Shown here piece after piece: positions 1 through 11,341 of a stretch of DNA of 64,000 nucleotides. Below the pieces are notes generated by a model. That model worked only from the letters and a program-made list of their open reading frames with translations, was not told where the DNA came from and searched no databases. A program made the position numbers and the translations under genes. The DNA is from Mycosphaerelloides madeirae (lineage: Eukaryota > Ascomycota > Dothideomycetes > Mycosphaerellales > Mycosphaerellaceae), in contig NHNV01000024.1 in the NCBI GenBank assembly GCA_002785995.1, forward strand, positions 248,001-312,000, written 5' to 3'. The number at the start of each line of letters is the position of its first letter. Within the stretch, counting starts at the first letter, position 1.

Positions 1-185
1 GCCTTCCTCCTCCTTTCTCTTCTCCGCGCGGCTTTGCTGAGGGTGGGGTGGTTTTTCTCGTTGACTTGCGCTGGCATGTCGGTTAGTTCAATTGATCCAG
101 GCATGTCAATTGGCTTCGCCAGTGGAACGTGAGTGGCGCTGTTGGTGGAGGAAGCTGTGGAAAAGGGAGGACGACCTCGTCTCAT
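1..185 (-). CDS. N-terminal part of an unknown protein, cut by the window edge
   Basis: An open frame on the minus strand starts with ATG at 185 and stays open for 61 codons to the window edge. The visible protein begins MRRGRPPFSTAS, contains a Ser/Thr-rich stretch, and ends in a very basic run (AARRRERRRKA) that could be a nuclear or nucleolar signal. No family is recognised. It is transcribed divergently from the small membrane protein gene at 745, with about 560 bp between the two starts. The start is the first ATG of the frame. The rest of the gene lies outside, so neither length nor function can be judged. Confidence 0.5.
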   Translation of the reverse strand, partial: MRRGRPPFSTASSTNSATHVPLAKPIDMPGSIELTDMPAQVNEKNHPTLSKAARRRERRRK

Positions 186-744
186 CGTTGCGGGGGGTGA
201 TCGCTGGGCCTTTGCTCGCGCGGAGGCAGGCTTAGGACGTTCGTGGAGTCTGCTTGCTGGTTGTCAATAAGGAGGATTCTCTCGATGCGAAGAGACTGCG
301 CTGTTGTAGCAATCGGATTTTTGACGGTGCAGTTCTGGTGGCCGCTGGAAGAGTTGAGGTTGTGTGTTTGGGCTTCGACGCCAAGCCATATGGTACGATT
401 TGTCTGCGGCTTTCGACTCACGGTCTTCCACCTCACCTGGACACGACACGCAACACCTTCTCGGTATCCTCCTCAACCAGCTCGGACCGCTTCTCTTACC
501 ACAGCCAAGGAGCACTGCCCAAAACCACAAACCAGCATACGCTCGACGAAGAACCTCACGCCTCCCCACCAGCGCCTTCTCAATCCAACAAAGCAAAGCA
601 AGAGAGCGCGCCCCAAACGCCTTGATAGCACGGTCCAGCTACCAGAAGAAGAGTCACCAGAAGACGCGGGGACAAGTGAGCGCCTACAGTACTATTCAAT
701 CTTGTATCCACACACCCGCTAACTAGCATATTCCCGGCGTACCC
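186..744. other. Divergent intergenic region
   Basis: Gap between two divergently oriented genes. Several overlapping open frames run through it on both strands, but none has a recognisable domain or splice context. It presumably carries both promoters; no specific element could be identified. Confidence 0.4.
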
Positions 745-1041
745 ATGTCGAACACCACTGCACCAGCCATTCCCTTCGCGCAGACCACGCTCGGCTACGC
801 TCTCCAGGCTTCTGGCATCGTTGCCGGCAGCCTCGTTGTCTTTGCAATTCTCAGCTATAGTGCGTATCGACACCCACTCTTCATTCGCCTTCTCTACGAA
901 GTCGCAATCGAGCCGTTTGGGTACTGTATCGGAACTGCTCTTCGGGCCTTGTGGGACCTCACCGCTGCGGCATTTCAGTGGCTCATTCATTCTGCCGTAT
1001 GGCGGTTCATTACGAGCGGACTTGACAGGGGACCGGGATAG
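745..1041 (+). CDS. Small hydrophobic protein, 98 aa, function unknown
   Basis: A single-exon frame of 98 codons. It begins MSNTTAPAIPFAQTT and has a hydrophobic segment at about residues 16-40 (ASGIVAGSLVVFAILSY), then a second, weaker aromatic/hydrophobic stretch at about 45-90. This suggests a small membrane protein with one or two membrane passes and a short polar N-terminus. No cleavable signal peptide is obvious because the first 15 residues are polar. No family is recognised. An additional downstream exon cannot be excluded. Confidence rests on the hydrophobic pattern and the clean start context, not on homology. Confidence 0.45.
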   Translation: MSNTTAPAIPFAQTTLGYALQASGIVAGSLVVFAILSYSAYRHPLFIRLLYEVAIEPFGYCIGTALRALWDLTAAAFQWLIHSAVWRFITSGLDRGPG

Positions 1042-1739
1042 GATACTATGGTTAGCAGAGGCTCTCTGAAAATGCAATTGACGTTTACGATAATGCTCCA
1101 ATTGCCATGGCTCTGAGTCTTCTTGTGTTTCTAGAGATGTTCTGGCGGATCGAATCGGATATGAATTGACAAGGCAGTGTTGTTCTCAATGGTGGAACTT
1201 CAGTCACGCTCGCATTGTCGAAATACCGTACTGGAGAAGCTGGCAATTACCTTTGAGGCCAACGATATGGACAGTAAGGCTGAAATGAATTGGCCACATG
1301 CATTCACCGAAGCCAGCAATGCTCAAGAAGCCTACATGTCGGATCGAGGCGGAGGCACTCCAAGGGGCCCACGGTGGAGGAAGAACAACAGAGAAAATGT
1401 TCTCTTGGAGCTGCATCCGGGTTCCAAGTCAAAGCCACCATATCCATACCATTCAGGCATATAGATGGAATTGAAGCAGAGAGCACTTCAAGGGATTGAG
1501 AGGTGGAGTAGTAACCGCAGCAGCTCTACTCTCTCATTCTAATTTCGAGGTCCTAAGCCACAGCTACTGCTTCAGTACGCAGCAACCAGACTCATGCACG
1601 CGAAGCAAAAGGTAGTGGAAGAGAGAGGATATCACACCAGCATCGTATGTCTTTGTGTCAATAACTTGTATCCTTGCCAACATCAAGTCGTAACGCCTGT
1701 AAAGACTGAATGGAAACTTGCACCTGGAGATCCTGCCGC
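1042..1739. other. Intergenic, nothing recognised
   Basis: About 700 bp between the small membrane protein gene and the 3' end of the LPMO gene. The short open frames present show no domain, signal peptide or convincing splice structure. Confidence 0.4.
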
Positions 1740-2979
1740 TCAAAAGCTGCGAGCGACGTGATGGACATGTCGCAAGAGATGGGACTGATCAATGCCTCTC
1801 TTAGAGATCGTGCCTTCACTGCAGCTCGTTCCCGCAGCCAGAGCCATGGGAACAGCACATCCAGCATTGCACATTCCCCATTGATCGCTGCCAATGCAAA
1901 CAATGCTTCCATCACCGCTGCAGGAAACTGAACCACCGGAGCAGCTACCAGAAGACGTCGACCCGTTCGAGGATCCAGTTTCAGCAGGCAATGATGCCGA
2001 AACTGGCGTAGAGCCAGCAGTTATAGTGGCCATAGTCGTGACTGTAGCGACATCTGCACTGCTACCTTGGGGAGAGGCGGCGCTACCTGAACCTCCACTC
2101 GGTGCGGCGTAGCTTGAAGAAGCTGGTACGGTGGTACCAGCAGCAGGAGCACTCGATCCAGACCCAGTATCGGCAGTGGCAGATGCAGCGGATCCAGCGT
2201 TGCCAGCACCTTTGCCCTTGAGAGTCATGGCGGCACAACCAGTGCCTGTAGTAGAGCTGCTAAGAGCGGTGCTCTGGTAGTGATCGACGTACAGACCAGG
2301 ATCCGGGAAGTCAAAGTCCTCTCCTTCGATGGTAGAGCACTGCTCGTTGGGAATGTTGTTGACATACATGATGGGCAGAGTTTCGAGGACATCGTTATTG
2401 TCAGCACCGCCAGATACAGTGATGGGCGCGCAGTTCATGTACATTTCTCGATTGCCGATTTTGTTAAACCTGAATGGTAATTCCGTTAGCTTCCGACTGG
2501 GCTGCTGTCTTACAGGTAACGTACCATGTCCAAGCAAGGGTGTATTGCCCATTGGGCATGCCTTTCGGCATTGTGTACTCGAAAGTCGGGTTCTTCAAAT
2601 TTGAGGCATCTTCTGAGGCATTGCCATCGTCGGGGTTTGGACAGCCGCCGAGAATACTGTAGATGACTCTCCATTCGCTGTTCTGTGTTGGCTCCTTGTC
2701 AAGAGTGACCGAGAGCTGGCAGGAGCCTCCACCGTGAGTCGCTCCACCCATAAATGCGAGCTTCTGTGGTACGCCGACTGGAACTTTGTTCATTTGAGTG
2801 ATATCGTACACCCCCGAACGTTGCTTGCATGGGAAGTCCGATCCATCGTTCTCGAGCGGGCTGTTATTCAAGGTGGACTGGCCGTATGGGACCGGACTGG
2901 TAATCACCATGTGTGCATTGACAGTGTATGCGAGCAGTCCATAAGCCGCTGCGGCGGCGGTGAAGGCTTTCGTGAACAT
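1740..2979 (-). CDS. Secreted AA11-like lytic polysaccharide monooxygenase with C-terminal Cys-rich module
   Basis: Two exons (2979-2525 and 2469-1740) with a 55 nt intron (gtacgt..ctaac..cag) give 394 aa. Residues 1-22 form a signal peptide; cleavage exposes His23 (HMVITSP), the N-terminal copper ligand of LPMOs. The second histidine lies in the ATHGGGSCQLSVT motif, and a conserved NREMYMNC motif follows the intron. This layout fits the AA11 family of chitin-active copper enzymes. A long Ser/Ala/Gly/Thr linker leads to a Cys-rich module (about residues 325-372) resembling the X278-type module of AA11 proteins. It ends in KRG at 375-377 and a His-containing tail (RHVHHV). A paralogue lies at 27365-28607 on the other strand. 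A TATA-like GGATAAAAAC (reverse strand, near 3055-3066) lies about 80 bp upstream. Activity on chitin is inferred from the family only. Confidence 0.88.
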
Positions 2980-5900
2980 TGTTTATTGTTTTGAATGAGT
3001 GGATGCAAGTCGTGAGCGTCGTTGGAGTGCTGTACAGTCGCTAGTCCGGCTAGATGTTTTTATCCGGGGCTCGTGTTTGATATAGATCAGTCCCGTTCCC
3101 AGCAAAGGAGAGTCTAACTCAGCAGTTCTAGTCTCGCAGAGACGTAGCAGAAAGAGTGACAGAGGGCACGATGCACCAGGCACGGCGTGAAGAAGATGCA
3201 CAAGGGGTAACGAGAGGCGGTATGTACAAGCGTGTGAAGCAGAAGAGAAGAGCAAGGGGAGTGAGCGAGTATTGGGGCTCTTAATACTCACGCTTGGCAG
3301 AGAGCTTCAATATTCGAAGAATGAGCATGCCTCCTGAGTCCAAGATGTGGCCTGGTCTGAAGCAAAAAGAAGCGTCGTAGGCGCCCATGAGGACTACAGG
3401 AATCCGGAAAAAAAAGCGTACGGGTTTCGTGATACGATGCGAGATCTGGGCTGTGTTGGGAAGGCGGAGTACAGATACGCTGGAACTTGAGGCGTCGCGT
3501 GGAGAAACGTTTCGCGGTGACGGAACTGAGGTGCAAGAACCCAGTAGCACTCCATGGATCCGCCGACATCAAGACAAGCACCGTCTGGTGCGTCTGAGCT
3601 GCCGCTACCGAGTATCAGAAGAGGAATGTCTTCAACCGTTCGTAGGCGGACACAGCTTCCAGGTCAGGTCCGAGAGGAGGGGGAACGGTCCCAGTCCCGA
3701 GATCTCGATTCTCGAAACGTGTAGCTCTGTGCAGCCGTGTTCGATGTTGCAGAGATACATGGCAGGGGAAGCGCCCAGATTGGTCTTGCGATGCGGATGT
3801 CGTGGACAACGGGAGAGGTGCAGTTGAGGAAGTCGAATCGGAAGGACAAAGTGAGGTCGAGCATGAAACAAGCCATCCCTTTTAGGCATGGCGGATTCTT
3901 GACACCAAGTGTGTTTCACGACATCTTGCTTCTCGCCAACGAGTGAGCTCTCTCTTCCTCCTCCTCCTCCAGACATGAAGCGCTCACACCGTCTTGTACA
4001 TCCAACCCTTGACGGCATCGAGCGCTTGGGCGGCTGCAGGATGTGCTCCTCCGATGTGCTCCTTGATCGTACCAGCACGTGAAACCTGTATTCGGGGCCT
4101 CGCGTGCTCATTGCACGAGGTGACCACGGCGGTGAAGCAATCACACTCGACTCGCCACGACGCAATGCCGTTTCATCCCGTGTGGATGCATCGTACTCTG
4201 ATACAAGATGTCAGCGTTATTGGCACCATTATGGAATCAATGAAGACTTACCTCAGGATTGTACACACCTCCCGACTCGCGGAGAAAGACGGACCGTGGA
4301 CGACGGACGACAATGCGTCTGCGCGCTCACGCTGCATTGGGAAGCATCAAGAAAGAACGGCGTATGATTGTCGGCGAGCGTGGATGTTCGACACCATCCG
4401 CCTGGGCTTGCTTGGAACCCTGCCCAGGCTGGATACCACAGAGCGAATGAAGGACCTTCCGCAAAGATTGCGGCCGCGCTGCGTGCTCGATGCTGATGGT
4501 GGTCTCGAGTCGTCCGCACTTGCTGTATCTTTTGTGCGGAGTCCGTAATCGTCGGTATCGAATGCATATGTGTCCAAGAGCGTCTCTCTGTCGGCTTCGG
4601 ATTGCTGCATTGTGCCGGAGAACTCGCTCTTGGATCGCGATTGGAATTGTAATAGAAAGGACGAGAAATCACAAAGCAACGCCAGAAGATACTTGCCAGC
4701 GGCTTCGAGTGTGGTTTCGTTGTTGTGCTTTTGATATATTGAAGATTGATGTGGTACAGCGTCGCATTTGCCGCCCAGCGATAAAGCGAAGCGCCGCATC
4801 CTTCAGACGAGCGGCAACACCAAACAACGCTTGGCATGGCATGCTTGGACGCTCATCTATTTCGGATTACATCAAGAGAAGCCCTCCTTCTGCGGGTTGG
4901 TACTCCGCAGCTCTTGCGCAGTCCCTTCCACTGGAGCCTTGCACAATCTGCTCTTGCTTGATGACACTATGTCAGTGACACTATGTCAATCCTCTAGTAT
5001 ATGAGGCAAAGCAGCGCCGTCGAGTGAGAGAATTTGCAAGGCCACGACCAATGCATCCTCAGCAACATCTCGGACAACTGTGCCAATACGAAGACCGTAA
5101 GTCAACTTTGGAGGCTCCGAACTATCAGGGAGAGGACGTCCAAAATCATTTTGATGGACCACGCGCCGGCTGCCGCGTCTCTCGTAAACTCTACGCCTCA
5201 ACCACTGGACGGACGCAGAATAAAACGCGCTCGTCGAGGTCGTCAGACACTTGATCACAGATGGATTTCAGAGCGCGCAAGTTGCTACAGAGAGTGACAT
5301 CTGGGAACTTATTTGGCAAGATATTTTCGAAAGTGGAGACCGAAAGAACGGAGTACGAAACCCGGCAAGTAAAAATACAAATCCCAGCAGAACAAAGAAA
5401 ACGATCGACCTGGGAATCGACCTCTTCGACGGTCACTTGCCAACGAGTTTGTAATGTGGCGAACTGTAGATACTCATAATGGACAGATGTATCATAGACG
5501 AGGGGCGGTCTCATGTTTGCCTCATGGCTTTACACAACGGCTACAAATGTAGTCCTTTGCACTTTAATGGCGCGCGAAGAAATTGAATAGAGATACAAAT
5601 CTCGCCCACGCTACCGGACAAAACCACGCAGTCTCTAGGGTGGAATAAGAAGGCAAATGGCGAACGGCCGGGGATTTTCCGACTAGCGCGCAGTCAGATT
5701 TACATGTGAAAGTCTCGAGAGTGTTTTGAGGCGCTCTGCCCATTGTTCTTGCTCGCTAGCTCCATAATTACCAAAAAAGTAATGGAGTAGCCGTATTGTC
5801 CTCGGAACAGCATCTCCACTCAGGAACGAGAGGCAGAAAAGCGAGTGGGAACATCTCCATGGTCATCAGGCCGGCCGCACCGAGAGAACACTGTCTTCGC

Positions 5901-6503
5901 ACTGAGCACCATCTCCATTCATGTTCTGCCGAGGAGTCGGCGTCTATACTGGCAGCGGAATGCGACTGTGCGATGTAGCCGATGAAAGTGCGATCATGAA
6001 GTCGTCGAGAGTGAGATGCCATTCGTGGCTGAATATGGGAGGACGTGACTGATCGCTCGCAGGCAAAGTCAACGAGAGATAACTTTGCGCCTCATCGTTC
6101 AGTGAGCTGCTTTTCGTTGGATGTATTAAAGGAGTGAAATCGAGAGTTGATCAACCGATAGGTCCGGACTGTGATTCCGTTCTTCCTACTCCAGACACAC
6201 TCAAGTATTAATTCTTTCGCTATCCTCTTTCCCGTCGTTCACGGTCATGCCTGCAGTATAACAGCCAAACAGGTGAAGTTTTTACCAACCTCTCGGCAGC
6301 TACCAGCCACATAGCAGCTCTTCCGTTTCGCCGGAGCTGCCTCCAAGAACGGCAATTCTAGACGTCCATAGCTATCCCGAAACTACGTCAACAATGCATC
6401 CCCGCACTAATTCGCCCTCCGCTCTGAGAAAAGGCAGGGGAGTACTCGCATTGCTGCCTATGCTGGTCCATCAAGGTTACAAAACCCCTAGCAATCAAGG
6501 AGA
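2980..6503. other. Long gene-poor stretch
   Basis: About 3.5 kb between the LPMO promoter and the alcohol dehydrogenase. It contains a CTC-rich microsatellite near 3955-3971. Many overlapping frames occur on both strands, but none could be tied to a family. The only stretch with coding-like character is the minus-strand region 3984-4480, listed separately. The stretch 4990-6390 shows nothing. Confidence 0.4.
3984..4480 (-). other. Possible degenerate coding remnant, unknown
   Basis: On the minus strand the last frame before a TGA at 3986-3984 reads like real protein with G/C-ending codons, including SCNEHARPRIQVSRAG and HPAAAQALDAVKGWMY. Upstream on the same strand lies a well-formed 54 nt intron candidate (gtaagt..ctgac..cag, about 4199-4252). 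However, the joined frame contains an in-frame TGA just after the acceptor and another further upstream. It may therefore be a decayed gene or an incorrectly modelled one. No family is recognised. Confidence 0.2.
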
Positions 6504-7705
6504 ATGCCCGAATACACTGTCCCCTGCAAAGGCATTGTCGCCTACGACCAAAATGACTGGAAATGGGAGGACATGCTCACACGAGAGCCCGAGGAAGACG
6601 AGTTTCTCGTTGAAATGATTGCAACGGGAGTTTGCCATACGGACATTTCTGGGTATGGCGGGATTTATCCCCGAGTTTTGGGGCATGAAGGTGTTTGTTT
6701 ACAATTCGTTTCGTTGCCCAGACCTGGAAGACTGACTCTTTTTCATCGATAGGAGCTGGCCGTATCCTCAAACTTGGCAGCGAATCCCAGAGTTCGAAGT
6801 TCAAAGTCGGCGATCTAGTCATTCTCTCCGCGGCCGCATGTCTCGATTGCCTGTATTGCACGACCGGCCATCCAGCATATTGCGTTCAGCATGCGGCTCT
6901 AACTCTCGCTGCCAACGAACCCAATTTCGTCCTCGCTGCAGATAAGACGACAGTCATCGGTGGCGGTTACTTCGGTCAGTCGAGTTTCGCCTCTCCTGTA
7001 CCTGTCAAGATCTCTGCTGCTTCGAATGTGACAGACAAAATCAAGAACGCAGAGCAACTTAGATTGTGTGCGCCTCTTGGCTGCGGTATCATGACAGGTG
7101 CCGGATCGATCACGCACGTTGGCAACTGTGGGCCAGACGATGTCGTTGTGGTTGTCGGGTTGGGAGGAGTCGGCTTAGCTGGAATTTGCGCTGCGAAGCA
7201 CCGAGGAGTAAAGCACATCATCGCTGCGGATATCGTGCCTTCGCGAATAGAGCTAGCATCGCAGCTAGGCGCCACGCAAGGACTGCTTTCAAGTCCAGAT
7301 GTGCTGGAAGCGAACAACAAGACCCTCCATGAAGCCATCAAAGATCTCACGCCTCAGAAGCTTGGCGCCACACATATCCTCGACACGACTCCTTCGGTCG
7401 CCATACTGAGCGAATGCCTGGAAGCTTTGCGGAAGAATGGCACTGTGTTCCAGATTGGTGTCAAGCCGGTCGGTGCGAAGCTGGAGCTGGATCTGCTACC
7501 GCATATGGTGAATGGCAGGAAGCTTGTCGGTGTTATCGAGGGAGACCGAGATCCTGCAGAGGCATTGCCGGAGTTGGTGCAGTGGACCAAGGATGGCATC
7601 CTGCCAATGGAGAAGATGACGAAAGAGTTCAATGTCCAGGACTTCAAAGAGGCCACAGAAGTCATGGAGAATGGGACTGTCATTAAGAGCGTTTTGGTGT
7701 GGTGA
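6504..7705 (+). CDS. Zinc-dependent alcohol dehydrogenase (MDR superfamily)
   Basis: Two exons (6504-6690, 6753-7705) separated by a 62 nt intron give 379 aa. The intron falls inside the catalytic zinc motif, and splicing restores GHEGAG. Visible elements are catalytic zinc Cys44 in TGVCHTD, the His-Glu pair of GHEG, a structural zinc loop CLDCLYCTTGHPAYC with four cysteines, and the Rossmann motif VVGLGGVGLAG near residue 190. The protein resembles NAD(P)-dependent aryl/benzyl alcohol dehydrogenases that interconvert alcohols and aldehydes in the cytosol; substrate cannot be told from sequence. Length is normal for the family and no key residue is missing. The gene converges on the DUF3431 gene, with only 24 bp between their stop codons. 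Confidence 0.9.
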
Positions 7706-7729
7706 GAATAGATCGCTGGAGGAGTCTCA

Positions 7730-8815
7730 TCAACCATCAGCGAAGACGCTGAGATTCACTCGCTGATCTCTGCCTCTCTCCCAAGCCTCGCTCAACTCTT
7801 GCTCGATCTGGTCGCCAACCTCGTACATCTTCCGCCAGGCTGCCGCAGCTTTCCCAGGCTTAGATATGGCGTTAAAAAACGACATGTCCTCTTTCAATCT
7901 CTCCCGCTCTTCCCACAGCTCCTTGTAGTCTCTCACGTGGTCATCGGAGGTGAAACACAGCGCATACATCTCACACAAGCTTGATCTCTCCGGCGTGCAG
8001 TCTCTCGTCTCATTCTTGAACAGATACGGCCACATGTGCTCCCATACACGGCCAGATATGTAGTCGCTCCAATCCGTTGTTGCCAACCAATCCCTGCTCC
8101 GTTTATACTGCTCCCTCGGCCGACTGTGGATTGCCTCTCGGCTCACAGCGAATTGCGAACAGCATGGTCCTCCGAGCATCCCAGGTGGATCTTCGCCAAA
8201 ATTGGCTTGCCATGCTTCTTTCATGAAAGGTTCTTCTCGCTTGTCCCAATCGTCGAAGGTCTTCGATGTATCGATCCACGTTGGACAGGCTGCTCTCCAG
8301 GTAACTCTCAGGTTGAAGTAACCTCTCTTGATGACCCGCTCGAGATCAAGCTGTGACAAAGCAAAGGATGTGTTTTGCAAAAGCGTTCCTTCGACATGCC
8401 ATGGCGTCTCTTCCGCGTGCACAAAGATGCTTACGTCCGGGAGCGAATCGTAGAAGTCGTAAAGGTAGGTGAAGTATATGAGTGCTTCCCGGCCTTTGTT
8501 GACCACCATTGGACGGTATTCTGCGAATGGATCATCGCTGACGTAGCGGAGGATTTGCAGCTTTGGCAGAGGAAGGTTGGAAGACCAGGAGATGTCGTCT
8601 TTGGCTAGGGACGCCAGGACGAGGTTGGTCGTGAACCTGCTCTCCTGATTGTGGTAGTTCGATCCCTCTAAGTCGTGGAGCAGTCTTGGATGGTCTCGAG
8701 GAAAGGCCAGGTACGCAAGAGCTGGTCCAACGTGAAAGAAAGTCAGGTAAGCGGCCAGCAAAGTAGCCAGAAGTAATGATGTTGACCATCTCGTTCGAGG
8801 AATCCGGACCTGCAT
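7730..8815 (-). CDS. DUF3431 family type II membrane protein
   Basis: One uninterrupted exon codes 361 aa. An N-terminal membrane anchor spans about residues 13-37 after a basic MQVRIPRTRW start, the topology of a type II Golgi/ER protein. The rest matches the fungal DUF3431 pattern: ESRFTTNLVLASLAKDDISW, RYVSDDP, then NKGREALIYFTYLYDFYDSLPD and IFVHAEETPWH, followed by a Cys-containing GGPCCSQFAVSR segment. The family resembles glycosyltransferases but no activity has been assigned to this member. The protein appears complete. Its start is the first ATG, shared with no upstream frame, and it is divergent from the ATPase gene at 9585. Confidence 0.85.
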   Translation of the reverse strand: MQVRIPRTRWSTSLLLATLLAAYLTFFHVGPALAYLAFPRDHPRLLHDLEGSNYHNQESRFTTNLVLASLAKDDISWSSNLPLPKLQILRYVSDDPFAEYRPMVVNKGREALIYFTYLYDFYDSLPDVSIFVHAEETPWHVEGTLLQNTSFALSQLDLERVIKRGYFNLRVTWRAACPTWIDTSKTFDDWDKREEPFMKEAWQANFGEDPPGMLGGPCCSQFAVSREAIHSRPREQYKRSRDWLATTDWSDYISGRVWEHMWPYLFKNETRDCTPERSSLCEMYALCFTSDDHVRDYKELWEERERLKEDMSFFNAISKPGKAAAAWRKMYEVGDQIEQELSEAWERGRDQRVNLSVFADG

Positions 8816-9584
8816 CCTCGTTATTGGAGCTCGAAAATGCTCTCATTGTCGCGAAATCGCAACATCAGAGGAGTGACAGCTTCCGCGGGGGGTGAGTCTG
8901 GCGATGAAAATCAGTTCCCCTCTAACCCTCGTTCCCGCCAAGGTAACAAGCAGCGCTTGCACCGTTTGTGATGGGACTTGGCGCGCTCTTGGGAGCAGGA
9001 TCTGCGAATGACCAATTGCAACCGTTTGGCGATCGGCATGAAGAGTGAGTTTGAAGGATTCGTCCGCGTATGCTCGTAATTTGGCTTGGTGGAATAGATT
9101 TGGGGCAAGATTTTCCTTCTCGCTCACGCCCAGCACATGTATTCTTTCCTCCTACGTATTTTCCATGTCCTTGCGCCTTCTGTTGTCAGAGGGAAGGAGC
9201 TGTTGAAAGGCGGGCACGCTCTGCTGTATCTGCCCCTTCCTTCTCGCCATCACTTCTGATACGTCTGACCGTCTCGAATGCGATATGACGGACATCTTTG
9301 GTCGCATACGTATACTGCAGTAATGTAGTTATTGATGATTGCAGCTCTCGAGAACAGGAGTGAAGGGGGCTTTTCCATTTCACGCTAGCGGCGAGGGCGA
9401 GGCACGTGCACAAACCGGGCCATTTCGGCGTGTCATCTGACACGCGAACAACAGACGCCAGACATACAACAACAGCACCAGCAACATCCATGGATGTAGT
9501 TCCAGTCACACCGCTCCACCAGACTCCCTGAAGAGCATCGGAGTCGCTGAAAAGGACTAGAATCGCTGAAGAGCGACCAGCAAG
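8816..9584. other. Divergent promoter region
   Basis: About 770 bp between the DUF3431 and ATPase starts. No coding feature is supported. It must hold the promoters of both genes. Confidence 0.5.
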
Positions 9585-11341
9585 ATGCTGCCCGCTCTCT
9601 TCCGACGGCAAGTGATCCGTGCCAATGTCGCCGGCATTCGCCCTCTCACACCACAGACGCGAACGTTCTTCGGCATGGGAGAGATTCTTGGAGTCCTCGC
9701 GAATCCAGCAGCTACCCTCCAGCAACTGAAAGAGAGCAAGGACATGCTCGAGAAGGCCAAGGAGGAGAGTGAGCTCAAAAGTGAGAGAACGAAGATCCCT
9801 CCCAAGCACACATTTTCAAAGCTGCCTGGATTCCATGGACGAAAAGCCGAGCAGACGCTGTTGCGTAAAGTCCTGTCAAACACCCCGAAGATGACGGTGA
9901 TGTTTGGTGCAACCAGTGTAGGCAAAACGGCGTTACTGCGAGAAGTGCTTGCGACCGATGACTTTTTTGTTGTCAAATTCGACCTCAGGATTAGTGGTTT
10001 CGCTGACCTAAGGACCCTTTACATCGCTCTTTGTGAGCAACTCGAGCATTTCTTTGTGGAGGTGAGAATGGGAGAAATTGCAGCGCTTCGAAGAGCTAAC
10101 GTCTTCAGATGCGCGACGAAGAAATGGAAAAGAATGGACTGGTTTTCAAGCACTTGAAGCTGGACTTACTCGAGAAGGAGCAGCCTGATAATGCTGGCAA
10201 TACCGGCTACACGATCACAGTTGCAGATCTCGCAAGCTTGATGGAGTCACTACAGAGCTGTTTGTTGAAGTATTGGGAGTACGAACCTTCCTCAGCCAAA
10301 GAAGAAGACGGCAAAGACCTTGCGGAGAAATCGCAAAATACGGATTCTTTGGAAGCTCGTAAGGCAGATGCGACTGAGGCATCGTCAGCAAAAGAGGTTT
10401 CAAAGCCCACGCCGAGGAAGAAGGATGCATCGAAGAAAGACGGCACGGATGGTGGAACCGACGAAGAGGGAAAGGAGCCCTTCAAAAAACGACCCATTGT
10501 CTTTCTCATGGACGAAGCTCATAAACTGCCCGCCCTTGTCGACGACCGACTAAGCTTGAAAGTCTTCCTCGACACTCTTCTGGTGCTCACAAAGCAGGAC
10601 CGCCTCTGCCACGTTATTCTAGCAACCAGCGACTCTTTCTTTCACCATTTCCTACGCACCATGAACGTTGGTCACCATTCCCAACTCATCACAATAGGCG
10701 ACTGTTCCAAGGACGAAACGAAAGCATACTTCGACGGGATCATCCAAGATACTATTCCCGAGCATCTTCAAAAGAAACTCAGCTTTGATGAACTATACGA
10801 TGCGTTTGGTGGCAAGCTCGCACATATCAGCGACTATGTGAATAGTTGGGTCAATAACGACGGTGCTCTCACCATATACGAATCTGCAATCTTCGTCCAG
10901 GCTTACACTTTACTTCAATTCCACCTCACGAGAAGCACATTCGCAACATTCTCCCCGCTCTCAGTCGCAATCTCCGGGACCAGCACGGACGAAGATGACT
11001 CTTCATTCAAACCAGAACACCTCATCCAGGTCATGAAGAAGATGGTCGAAACACCTTACTCTTTACCCTATTTCCAGCTTTGTAAAGAAATTGGCACGAA
11101 AGAAGTCGATTCGATGATCAAGACGAGGATTCTGGAGTTGAGGTGGACAAAAAGCGTGGCGAAGGAGGATACTGCTGCTGAGCATGTGTGGAGTCAAGAC
11201 GGCATTCAGCGACCGATTGTGCTGCCGATGACAAGGATCGTGAGGAGGGCCATGGAGGTTGTGTTGAATGAGGAGGGTGATCAGGAGAAGATCGCTGGAG
11301 ATGCCGATGAGATCAAAGATGAGAAACGAGGAACGACATGA
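9585..11341 (+). CDS. Mitochondrial P-loop (AAA/STAND-type) ATPase
   Basis: Exons 9585-10061 and 10109-11341, joined across a 47 nt intron in phase 0, give 569 aa. The N-terminus (MLPALFRRQVIRANVAG, rich in Arg and hydrophobic residues, few acids) looks like a mitochondrial presequence. A Walker A motif GATSVGKT lies at residues 108-115 and a Walker B motif IVFLMDEAH at about 289-297. Between them is a charged low-complexity insert (about 220-285, many Lys/Glu/Asp/Ser). The C-terminal half is helical. This is the fold of fungal ATPase-domain proteins of the ATPase_2/Orc1-like type; a specific role is not known. A kinase-like or transposon origin is unlikely because both Walker motifs and the linker are intact. 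Confidence 0.8.

Noticed and set aside
9186..9976. Minus-strand frames over the start of the ATPase gene
   Set aside because: They are antisense to a gene with Walker motifs and a supported intron; no independent domain.
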